In this document: positions 1 through 5,071 of the stretch, piece after piece | How positions within the stretch are numbered: position 1 is the first letter of the stretch | How the letters are laid out: each line of letters opens with the position of its first letter | Assembly: GCA_022848835.1 (NCBI GenBank) | Contig: JAJISG010000203.1 | Location: 1-9,348, forward strand | DNA: 9,348 nt | Reading direction: 5' to 3' | Source of the DNA: Thermoplasmatota archaeon | GTDB lineage: Archaea > Thermoplasmatota > Thermoplasmata > RBG-16-68-12 > JAJISG01 | Made by a program: the position numbers and the translations under genes | The notes under the pieces: generated by a model | The model's database searches: none | Seen by the model: the letters and a program-made list of their open reading frames with translations, nothing else | Told to the model about the DNA's origin: nothing

Positions 1-198
1 CAGAGGGTAAAACAGGAAAGGCTCCCCTCCCTCGAAGTAAACAAAGTTCATTGTGTCCAACTTGGACAACTCATCGAAGACCTTGCTGAGCTGACTAAGT
101 GTAAACGTCCCCTCTGACTCGGGAGAGCCGTACACGAAACAATGATCACATTCTAAACTGCATTTGTAAGTCAAGAGAAAATGTGCTTGTTCCACCAT
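1..198 (-). CDS. Radical SAM domain protein, N-terminal fragment (cut by window edge)
   Basis: The first 66 residues are visible; the rest lies beyond the left edge. About ten residues after the proposed start comes the cluster motif YKCSLECDHC (Cys13, Cys17, Cys20; CxxxCxxC), which in radical SAM enzymes binds the 4Fe-4S cluster that cleaves S-adenosylmethionine. Downstream is FEGGEPF (about residues 55-61), the GGEP motif that contacts the SAM amino group. This spacing is typical of the SPASM/MoaA/PqqE-like superfamily, but the C-terminus that would define substrate class is missing, so no specific reaction can be named. The ATG start at 198 has a purine-rich GGGGA about 8 nt upstream and gives the usual short leader before the cluster motif. 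The frame stays open further upstream into the tRNA gene, so GTG or TTG starts there are possible but unlikely. A TATA-like CATTAAGA lies about 40 nt upstream. Confidence 0.88.
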   Translation of the reverse strand, partial: MVEQAHFLLTYKCSLECDHCFVYGSPESEGTFTLSQLSKVFDELSKLDTMNFVYFEGGEPFLFYPL

Positions 199-340
199 TA
201 TGCGTCCCCGCTCTTTGTTCAGATGCGACAATCGTCTCTTAATGATTCCGCTCACACGCTGGATCAAGTGGATGAGAATGGCAACTTGAGTTTCAATACC
301 TCCATCCAGAGAAAAGGCCGACAACTCCACAATGAGGTCA

Positions 341-426
341 AGCCGCCGAAGGGATTCGAACCCCTGACCTACGGTTCTCCTGCAAGGTTACAAGACCGTC
401 GCTCTAACCAGCTGAGCTACGGCGGC
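341..426 (-). tRNA. tRNA-Thr(UGU) containing a 12-nt intron
   Basis: Read on the minus strand, the gene folds as a full cloverleaf. The acceptor arm GCCGCCG pairs perfectly with CGGCGGC, the D stem is GCTC/GAGC, the anticodon stem is ACGGT/ACCGT, and the T stem AGGGG/CCCTT carries the loop TTCGAAT. The anticodon is TGT (plus-strand 390-392), giving Thr. U73 as discriminator (position 341) fits archaeal tRNA-Thr. No CCA is encoded. Between the halves of the anticodon arm there are 12 extra bases (377-388), placed exactly between nucleotides 37 and 38, the canonical archaeal intron site. A TTAATT element (450-455) lies about 26 nt upstream of the mature 5' end and is a likely TATA box. The gene points toward the radical SAM gene, 142 nt downstream, and may be transcribed into it. 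Confidence 0.95.
377..388 (-). other. tRNA-Thr intron with a bulge-helix-loop splice motif
   Basis: The intron is ACCTTGCAGGAG. It can be folded so that exon nucleotides 32-35 (CUUG) pair with intron CAGG (one G-U pair) to form the 4-bp central helix. This helix is flanked on the 3' side by a 3-nt bulge AGA, cut after AG, and on the 5' side by UAA, cut after UA. Removing the 12 nt restores a 7-nt anticodon loop CTTGTAA on the ACGGT/ACCGT stem. This matches the relaxed bulge-helix motif recognised by the archaeal tRNA splicing endonuclease. Because an A flanks both ends, a shift of one base gives the same mature product. Confidence 0.88.
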
Positions 427-448
427 TTGTCGGAAGAGAGAGACTGAT

Positions 449-456
449 GAATTAAG
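449..456 (-). promoter_or_regulatory. Probable TATA box of tRNA-Thr
   Basis: On the minus strand the sequence reads CTTAATTC, centred about 26 nt upstream of the tRNA 5' end at 426. This spacing is expected of an archaeal TBP site if transcription starts near the mature 5' end. No other AT-rich element is seen between the tRNA and the gene starting at 611. Confidence 0.5.
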
Positions 457-610
457 AAGTTGTCGGGGCGCTTGTGGCAGACTGAGAGATCACCGCCGAA
501 GCCAAGGCAACCATCGAGTGCGTGATCTCGGAATGCATGAACATAGAGACCGGATGTGTAGTTGGACCCTTAGGCGTTACGTTTTTGAGGAGCTTCGGGA
601 TGACTTCTAC

Positions 611-1387
611 ATGTCCACGACCAGCCTCACAGAGGCCTACCGACAGTTCACAACCGGCGTGGCTTTCATCACAACCCACGGTCGCCGAGGCCCCAATGTC
701 ATGGCCGCAGAATGGACTTTCAATGTCTCTTACGACCCATTCCTGATCTCCGTGCATCTGGGCCCCAGCAAGGCCACCCACGCAGCCATACTCGAAACTA
801 GGGAGTTCGGGGTGAACATGGTGTCAGAAGACCAGATAACGGCCATGGGCTTCGCCGGCCACTTCTCCAAACATAACGTCGACAAGCTATCCAGTGATCT
901 CTTCGAAACATACCCGGCCAAGAGAATCAGGGCTCCCATGATCCGTGGGTGCCTCTTGAACGCTGAATGTCGACTGATCCAGCAGATTACCATGGGGGAC
1001 CACACAAGCCTGGTGGGAGAAGTCGTTGAGTTCTCAATTGACAGCTCAAAGAGTCCTGTGATTCTCCACAAGGGGGCTCGCCGTTTGGGCGCAAGGATAG
1101 AGAGGGGCGTTGAGCTCGCCGTTGCTGTGACGCCTATTACTATGGCCCCGGGTTCGACTATCAGCATAACAGGTGAGCTTACAGCGCCGGAGAGGGGCGC
1201 CAGAGACGTTTACGTTGCCATTGTGGACACCAAAGGAGGCGAGGTTTCCCACGCAGACACAAAAACCGGGAATCGGGGATACTTCAGTCTCAAGATCCCG
1301 CTTCCTCAGGACATCGGTCCAGGCGCCTATGCGGTCGTCGCTCGCTATGGAGGGGCCCAGGCTACAGCCCGCATCCAACTCGAGTGA
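611..1387 (+). CDS. Flavin reductase/flavoredoxin-like FMN-binding protein with C-terminal beta-sandwich-like domain
   Basis: The product is 258 aa. Residues 6-165 match the flavin reductase-like split-barrel family (flavoredoxin type). There is an N-terminal AYRQFTTGVAFIT strand, then PNVMAAEWTFNVSYDP (29-43), where the family carries its N-x-M-T/A-x-W FMN-contact segment, and GDHTSLVGEVVEF (129-141), the characteristic GDH...GEV strand. Members bind FMN and either reduce flavin with NAD(P)H or act as electron-transfer flavoproteins in the cytoplasm. Residues 168-258 are not part of that family: a proline/glycine-rich all-beta segment (PGSTISITGEL, GYFSLKIPLP, GPGAYAVVARY) resembling Ig-like or macroglobulin-type sandwiches. 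There is no signal peptide or membrane helix. The frame is open upstream to 518, but the ATG at 611 is chosen because family homology begins just after it; GGATGA 6 nt upstream is at best a weak ribosome site. The gene stands alone and converges on the esterase with 38 nt between stops. Substrate and partner are unknown. Confidence 0.85.
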   Translation: MSTTSLTEAYRQFTTGVAFITTHGRRGPNVMAAEWTFNVSYDPFLISVHLGPSKATHAAILETREFGVNMVSEDQITAMGFAGHFSKHNVDKLSSDLFETYPAKRIRAPMIRGCLLNAECRLIQQITMGDHTSLVGEVVEFSIDSSKSPVILHKGARRLGARIERGVELAVAVTPITMAPGSTISITGELTAPERGARDVYVAIVDTKGGEVSHADTKTGNRGYFSLKIPLPQDIGPGAYAVVARYGGAQATARIQLE

Positions 1388-1425
1388 AATGAGGGACCAC
1401 TCCTTCGAAGGTTTCCGCCCCCGCA

Positions 1426-2418
1426 TCAATCCTGGTACAGGGCCTGATATAGGAGGGGTAGCGAGACATCATATCGGTAAGTCACATTCATGTGTCCATC
1501 GTCGAACTCATCGTAAACGTGAGGGATGCCCAGGGCTTCCAGCTTCGAGTGTAGGATTCTCATCCCCCATATCAGGTTGAACTCGTCCTCCGTCCCGCAG
1601 TCAAGATATATGAATTTCAGCTTGCGAAGGTGGTCTGCGTACCTTTCCACCATGTTCACCGGGTCCTGTTCTCGCCACCTCTCCCAGACCTCAGGTTTGA
1701 ACTCCCCCGTCTCCAGATTGAAGGGGAAGTCGATGCCCATAGAAGGCGACTGCGGGTTGGGGAAGTAGTGGGCGGCCATGCCGAGTGTGTTCAGGGCGGG
1801 AAAGAGGTCTTTTCGTCTCCTGTCTGATCTCTGCCAATATTGATCCAGCCAGGCTTGGGGACCTCCGGCCTCCCTGAAGGCCTTCAGTGCTTTCGGGAAA
1901 TCAGGGATGTAGCAGAACTCGAAGGCGGAGTCACCGGAGTGGTTCGCCAGGGCCGAGAAGACATCAGGATGCCTCATCCCTAGGACCATGGCGCCGTACC
2001 CGCCCGAGGATTTCCCCCAGATGCCACGATGCCCACATCTATATTTCTGTTCGACGAAGGGGATGACCTCCTGTATGAGGTAGTCCTCGTAGGGACCCGT
2101 GGCGGTCGAGTTTATGTACTGGTTTCCACCAACTCTGGTGAAGCAGTCGGGCATGACGATGATCATGGGACCACACTTGCCCTCCGCGATCAAACGATCC
2201 ATCTTTCCCTGGATGTCCTCCAAGAGAGGATCGGCGTTCAGGAGCATACGGCCCGTTCCGGTATAGCCCACGACACCGTAGATTACGGGCACCTCCTCCT
2301 CTGGATCGTGGCCAGGAGGAAGGTAGATCAGCACCTCCCTCTCCGACGGGTCCCCAAGGGGGTTGCCCTCCAGAAGCCGACTCTGCAACCACTCCTCGAC
2401 CACTCTTCCGCTACGCAT
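1426..2418 (-). CDS. Esterase-D type alpha/beta hydrolase (putative esterase family)
   Basis: The product is 330 aa with no signal peptide, so it is probably cytosolic. The N-terminal EREVLIYLPPGHDPEEEVPV (about 27-45) is the hallmark strand of the putative-esterase family that includes esterase D/S-formylglutathione hydrolase, enterochelin esterase and mycolyltransferases. IWGKSSGGYGAM (about 133-143) is the nucleophile elbow G-x-S-x-G with Ser137. The likely acid is Asp278 in the GTEDEF segment and the likely base is His309 in DDGHMN. It should hydrolyse a carboxylic ester of unknown identity; the rather polar insert 180-255 would shape the acyl or alcohol pocket. An in-frame TAA lies two codons before the ATG at 2418, so this is the first possible ATG. 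The gene diverges from an HTH regulator, and a palindrome covers its TATA region, suggesting repression by that neighbour. Its end faces the flavoredoxin gene. Confidence 0.9.
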   Translation of the reverse strand: MRSGRVVEEWLQSRLLEGNPLGDPSEREVLIYLPPGHDPEEEVPVIYGVVGYTGTGRMLLNADPLLEDIQGKMDRLIAEGKCGPMIIVMPDCFTRVGGNQYINSTATGPYEDYLIQEVIPFVEQKYRCGHRGIWGKSSGGYGAMVLGMRHPDVFSALANHSGDSAFEFCYIPDFPKALKAFREAGGPQAWLDQYWQRSDRRRKDLFPALNTLGMAAHYFPNPQSPSMGIDFPFNLETGEFKPEVWERWREQDPVNMVERYADHLRKLKFIYLDCGTEDEFNLIWGMRILHSKLEALGIPHVYDEFDDGHMNVTYRYDVSLPLLYQALYQD

Positions 2419-2430
2419 GGATTACCCCAT

Positions 2431-2454
2431 TCATACGGCATATATGAGGTATGA
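2431..2454. promoter_or_regulatory. Palindromic operator-like site over the esterase TATA box
   Basis: The arms TCATAC (2431-2436) and GTATGA (2449-2454) are exact inverted copies, and at their centre lies the self-complementary CATATATG (2439-2446). Ten of twelve base pairs are symmetric about 2442.5. CATATATG is also the best TATA candidate for the esterase, centred about 25 nt upstream of its ATG, which suggests a leaderless message. A dimeric repressor bound here would exclude TBP. The divergent HTH gene is the obvious candidate binder, though this is inference. Confidence 0.5.
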
Positions 2455-2528
2455 GGGGGGTGGTGGCGTTCAGCTGGCAGCCTGTTCTGCATCCAGTCCA
2501 CGAATGGAGCTGAATCCTCTGGAAAGAG

Positions 2529-2540
2529 CTTATATATATT
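2529..2540 (+). promoter_or_regulatory. TATA box and BRE of the HTH regulator gene
   Basis: CTTATATATATT is centred about 26 nt before the ATG at 2561 and is preceded by the purine-rich GAAAGAG, a plausible BRE. The spacing places the transcription start at or next to the start codon, so the transcript is likely leaderless, and it favours the ATG at 2561 over the in-frame ATG at 2576. Confidence 0.7.
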
Positions 2541-2560
2541 CGATATCATGAAGTTATTGA

Positions 2561-2956
2561 ATGTCGAAGGGCGCCATGCTACAGCCCTACGAGCTTGTAG
2601 TCAAGAAGGTACTCCCCACAATAAGGGCGAAGCTAGCCCAATCTCTCCTCGACGATTACGATCTCAGGCAGGTGGAGGTGGCTGAGAAGCTAGGGATTAC
2701 CCAAGCTGCGGTTAGCCACTACAATACCCATACCCGAGGGGCAGATCAGACCATTATCCAGATGTTTCCCGAGATCAAGAAGTTTGTCGAAGAGCTTGCG
2801 AAGGATATCGTGGAGGGCATTCCCAAACAGCAGCAGGTGGCCAGGATGAATACGATCTCCTGGCAGCTCATGTATACCGAGAGGTTCTGCAACTATCATA
2901 GGAGAATTGCGGACCTCGAGGACTGCAACGTATGCTATGAGCCCGTTCCTCAGTGA
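2561..2956 (+). CDS. Predicted HTH transcriptional regulator with C-terminal Cys/His cluster
   Basis: The product is 131 aa. The opening LQPYELVVKKVLPTIRAKLAQSLL (about 7-30) followed by LRQVEVAEKLGITQAAVSHYNTHTRG (35-60) is the N-terminal helix plus helix-turn-helix of the archaeal COG2522-type predicted regulators, related to the XRE/Cro fold; QAAVSHY is the recognition helix. Residues 70-95 form a helix (FPEIKKFVEELAKDIVEG) that may dimerise. The C-terminus carries Cys110-x2-His113 and Cys122-x2-Cys125, a possible zinc or other metal site, or a redox sensor, as seen in several relatives. The start is set by the TATA spacing. It diverges from the esterase over 142 bp that contain a palindrome, so it probably controls the esterase, itself, or both. 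The effector is unknown. Confidence 0.87.
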   Translation: MSKGAMLQPYELVVKKVLPTIRAKLAQSLLDDYDLRQVEVAEKLGITQAAVSHYNTHTRGADQTIIQMFPEIKKFVEELAKDIVEGIPKQQQVARMNTISWQLMYTERFCNYHRRIADLEDCNVCYEPVPQ

Positions 2957-2958
2957 CT

Positions 2959-3045
2959 AGAACTGAGTGCTAGCCTCTTCAGAGGAAGTTCTGTGGTAGC
3001 AAGAAGTATGAGACGGCTGGGATCGACTCACCCCTGCTCAGTTCT
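2959..3045 (+). other. Nested inverted repeats, possible structured RNA (tentative)
   Basis: AGAACTGAG (2959-2967) and CTCAGTTCT (3037-3045) are exact inverted copies. Inside them TGCTA (2968-2972) pairs with TAGCA (2997-3001), and this encloses a CCTC-TTCA-GAGG hairpin (about 2974-2985). The arms stack directly on the 5' side, so a small branched RNA fold is possible just after the regulator's stop codon. I do not recognise an RNA family. A 9-bp inverted repeat at this spacing is expected a few times by chance in a window this long, so confidence is low. Confidence 0.2.
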
Positions 3046-3227
3046 GCCGTGGCAGTAGCCGGAGCCCTAGAGAAAGCACCCTCTACAGGGAGGAGCTGAA
3101 GTCGTGGACAGCTCTACCGGATATAACGCTTCGCTTCGCCGTTGCCCGTCTCCATGATGCTGGTCTTTTGAAAGTGAGAAGGAGCTGGAGGGACGCACGC
3201 GAGAGACTTCTCTCTATTGGATGGTGA
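2974..3227 (+). pseudogene. Frameshifted MarR-like winged-helix regulator remnant
   Basis: No single reading frame is intact, but two overlapping frames join into one sensible protein. The first frame, open from 2974, ends in SSAVAVAGALEKA (about 3043-3078). The second, from about 3078 to a TGA at 3225-3227, reads TLYREELKSWTALPDITLRF and then AVARLHDAGLLKVRRSW plus RDARERLLSIGW. The pattern LP-x-x-T-x-R-x-A-x-x-R-L-x-x-A-G-L ... S-x-R-D-A-R-E is the recognition helix and wing of MarR/ArsR-like archaeal DNA-binding proteins. Loss of one base near 3078 would explain the break. The upstream frame has no ATG; GTG at 3049 is the only weak start. Either this is a decaying gene or a sequencing/assembly error interrupts a real one of roughly 60-85 codons. 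It ends 26 nt from the stop of the convergent membrane protein gene. Confidence 0.55.
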
Positions 3228-3253
3228 GGAGGGGGCTGAACAAGATGGGCAAG

Positions 3254-4921
3254 CTAGGCAGTGCCCCAGTTGACCCAGTAGAGTTGAGAGTAACCGTCAT
3301 CGAACAGCTTCAAGTAATGCTCCCCCAGAAACTTGGCCTGGGCACCAGCGGATATCGCCAAGGCCGCGTCCCACGGGAGGAGCATGACACCCTCTATGAG
3401 GTCCTGGTCCAGCAGGACGTATTCTACACGACCAGGGCCACCGGGCAGGTCCTCCACCCACTCCATCTCCTGCCTTGCCTCTTCGAAAGTGGAGGCGTGG
3501 AGGGCTAGAGAGACTCTATCCCAGGTGGCTCTCACGCCCCCTATTCCGAACAGGATTGACGAAGCCCGGTGGTCCGTCGCCGTCACACCAGCCACCATGG
3601 TCGCAGACCAGTACACCACGTTGATCCCTTGTGCCCTTGTCCCCTCGAAGTGGTTCCCGAGAGCTTCTCTGGAGGGCAGGGATGTCAAAGCCGCCAGAAT
3701 CACGACGACTATGAGGCCAATCGCGAGTAATCCCTTCCCGCGGTGTAGGGATTTCGCTATCTGCAAGGCGCCGACACCACCGAAGATGGCCAGGGGCAGT
3801 GTGAGGTACTCCAAGTGTCTGTAGGGTATGAGGAAGGTGGGCGCTAAGAAGCCCCCGAGCATCCACGAGATGTTGAGAGCTAGGAACCAGGAGGTCACGG
3901 CGCCGCCCCCTTGGAGAAAGTCGAAGTACTTGCGTCCCGGAGCGCTTAGTAGATATAGGGAGATGAAGGGGGCTGAGAAGAGGACTGAGATCTGGGAAAC
4001 CGAAACGCTGGTTCCCGGGACGGCCCCGAAGTAGAATATCACAAGAGAAACGGACGTCAGGAGAGTGGCTACAACATAGATCTTCCAACCCCTGAATGGT
4101 GTGGGAAAGGTGGACCTGTAGGTCCAAGAGATGCGCCGGCGAAGGAGAGTGAGGGGGTAAAGGCTCAACGGCAGGGCCAGCATGAGGACGGCGGTCACCC
4201 ACCAGGGAAATCTTCCGACACCCAGAAACTCCCTGAAATTGTCTGCAAAGGCGCCCCAGTACAGCACGTTGGCGAAGACGAGAAATCCGAGGAATCCGGT
4301 CTCCTTTCTGACTTCGGTAAAGGAGGCGCCTCTCAGAGCCACCCTCAAGAATACCACCATGAAGGTAGAGATGATCAGGAAATAGCTGGAGAGGTGATGG
4401 GTTACCACTAGGGCGGTGGAAACAGGGATGAGAATCGCCAACAGCCTGCCGTCCTTCCTTAGTCGAAGTAGCAGGAGGAGGCTTGACACGAAGAGAAGGT
4501 CTCCAAGGGCTCCAGGGACTGGGTGGGATGTGGGGTACACATGAGGCAGGACGACGGCGACGATGGCGGCCGCCAAGAGGGATGCCCAGTCCTTGCCTGT
4601 GACCTCACGACCGATGAGGAATACTGGTATCACGACTAGGGCGGACATGATTGGAATGAGTAGGACGGCGACGGCCTCTAGGTTTATCCCAGTCCACGAG
4701 AGGGCGGCGATCAGCACCTCCATGCCAGGAAACTCAATATAACCGACTCCCCATCCCTGGTATGGGTCGGGAAGGGGGGCAGTTTCCCCTAGGAGATCGG
4801 CGATAAGAAAGTACTCCCCGAAATCTGCCCCCCAGTAGAGGAATCGAGTCATCGGTAGGAGTCTTAGAAAACTGGCCAGCAAGAATACAGAGAGGAGGGC
4901 GTACGATGTGGACCTCTTCAC
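3254..4921 (-). CDS. Polytopic membrane protein, GT-C-like glycosyltransferase (oligosaccharyltransferase/PMT-like)
   Basis: The product is 555 aa, with about a dozen hydrophobic helices in residues 5-415 and a roughly 140-residue soluble C-terminal tail. The first extracytoplasmic loop, between helix 1 (5-23) and about residue 65, holds the acidic stretch WGADFGEYF (Asp33, Glu36) and DPYQGWGVGYIEFPG (Asp52 onward). This is the position where GT-C enzymes such as STT3/AglB and PMT carry their catalytic/metal-binding D-x-D or D-E motif. THHLSSYF (174-181) is typical of archaeal members of this fold. No WWDYG motif is seen in the tail, so it is not a standard AglB oligosaccharyltransferase; it probably transfers a sugar from a lipid-linked donor at the outer face. 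The start is GTG at 4921: an in-frame TGA lies a few codons upstream, and a TATA-like TTAATATTAG sits about 25 nt before it. It diverges from the secreted protein gene. The exact reaction is not known. Confidence 0.7.
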   Translation of the reverse strand: MKRSTSYALLSVFLLASFLRLLPMTRFLYWGADFGEYFLIADLLGETAPLPDPYQGWGVGYIEFPGMEVLIAALSWTGINLEAVAVLLIPIMSALVVIPVFLIGREVTGKDWASLLAAAIVAVVLPHVYPTSHPVPGALGDLLFVSSLLLLLRLRKDGRLLAILIPVSTALVVTHHLSSYFLIISTFMVVFLRVALRGASFTEVRKETGFLGFLVFANVLYWGAFADNFREFLGVGRFPWWVTAVLMLALPLSLYPLTLLRRRISWTYRSTFPTPFRGWKIYVVATLLTSVSLVIFYFGAVPGTSVSVSQISVLFSAPFISLYLLSAPGRKYFDFLQGGGAVTSWFLALNISWMLGGFLAPTFLIPYRHLEYLTLPLAIFGGVGALQIAKSLHRGKGLLAIGLIVVVILAALTSLPSREALGNHFEGTRAQGINVVYWSATMVAGVTATDHRASSILFGIGGVRATWDRVSLALHASTFEEARQEMEWVEDLPGGPGRVEYVLLDQDLIEGVMLLPWDAALAISAGAQAKFLGEHYLKLFDDGYSQLYWVNWGTA

Positions 4922-4939
4922 AGCCCGCCATCATGGATG

Positions 4940-4951
4940 GCTAATATTAAC
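4940..4951 (-). promoter_or_regulatory. TATA-like element of the membrane glycosyltransferase gene
   Basis: The minus strand reads GTTAATATTAGC, centred about 25 nt upstream of the GTG start at 4921. This fits an archaeal TATA box with a leaderless transcript and supports the GTG start over the internal ATG at codon 24. Confidence 0.5.
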
Positions 4952-4981
4952 ATTCGGGTGGGACAGATACCCAGGCGTCAC

Positions 4982-5004
4982 GACTCGCTTGGACGCGGCG
5001 AGTC
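4982..5004. repeat. Inverted repeat in the divergent intergenic region
   Basis: GACTCGC (4982-4988) and GCGAGTC (4998-5004) are exact inverted copies separated by 9 nt. The repeat lies midway between the two opposing TATA boxes (4940-4951 and 5041-5049), a place where a factor could act on both genes. Seven-base arms at this distance occur several times by chance in 9 kb, so a regulatory role is only a suggestion. Confidence 0.3.
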
Positions 5005-5040
5005 CCTGAGAAGTCACCTTCGATAGTTGTTGAATAAGGC

Positions 5041-5049
5041 TCTTATATC
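5041..5049 (+). promoter_or_regulatory. TATA box of the secreted EF-hand protein gene
   Basis: TCTTATATC is centred about 26 nt before the ATG at 5072. The spacing indicates a leaderless transcript starting at or beside that ATG, and it favours 5072 over the in-frame ATG at 5081. Confidence 0.6.
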
Positions 5050-5071
5050 CTCCAACGAAGACATCTAGTTC

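Noticed and set aside
181..447. 88-codon plus-strand frame across the radical SAM start and the tRNA
   Set aside because: It is antisense to the radical SAM start and to a perfectly folding tRNA, so it is not a gene.
518..610. N-terminal extension of the flavoredoxin-like protein from the ATG at 518
   Set aside because: The extra 31 residues are Arg-rich and unlike the family N-terminus, which begins just after the ATG at 611.
730..1167. 145-codon minus-strand frame opposite the flavoredoxin gene
   Set aside because: The plus strand encodes clear family motifs; the antisense translation has none.
3516..4202. 228-codon minus-strand frame inside the membrane glycosyltransferase gene
   Set aside because: It is an alternative frame of the 555-aa protein gene, rich in Pro, Arg, His and Ser, with no domain or membrane pattern.
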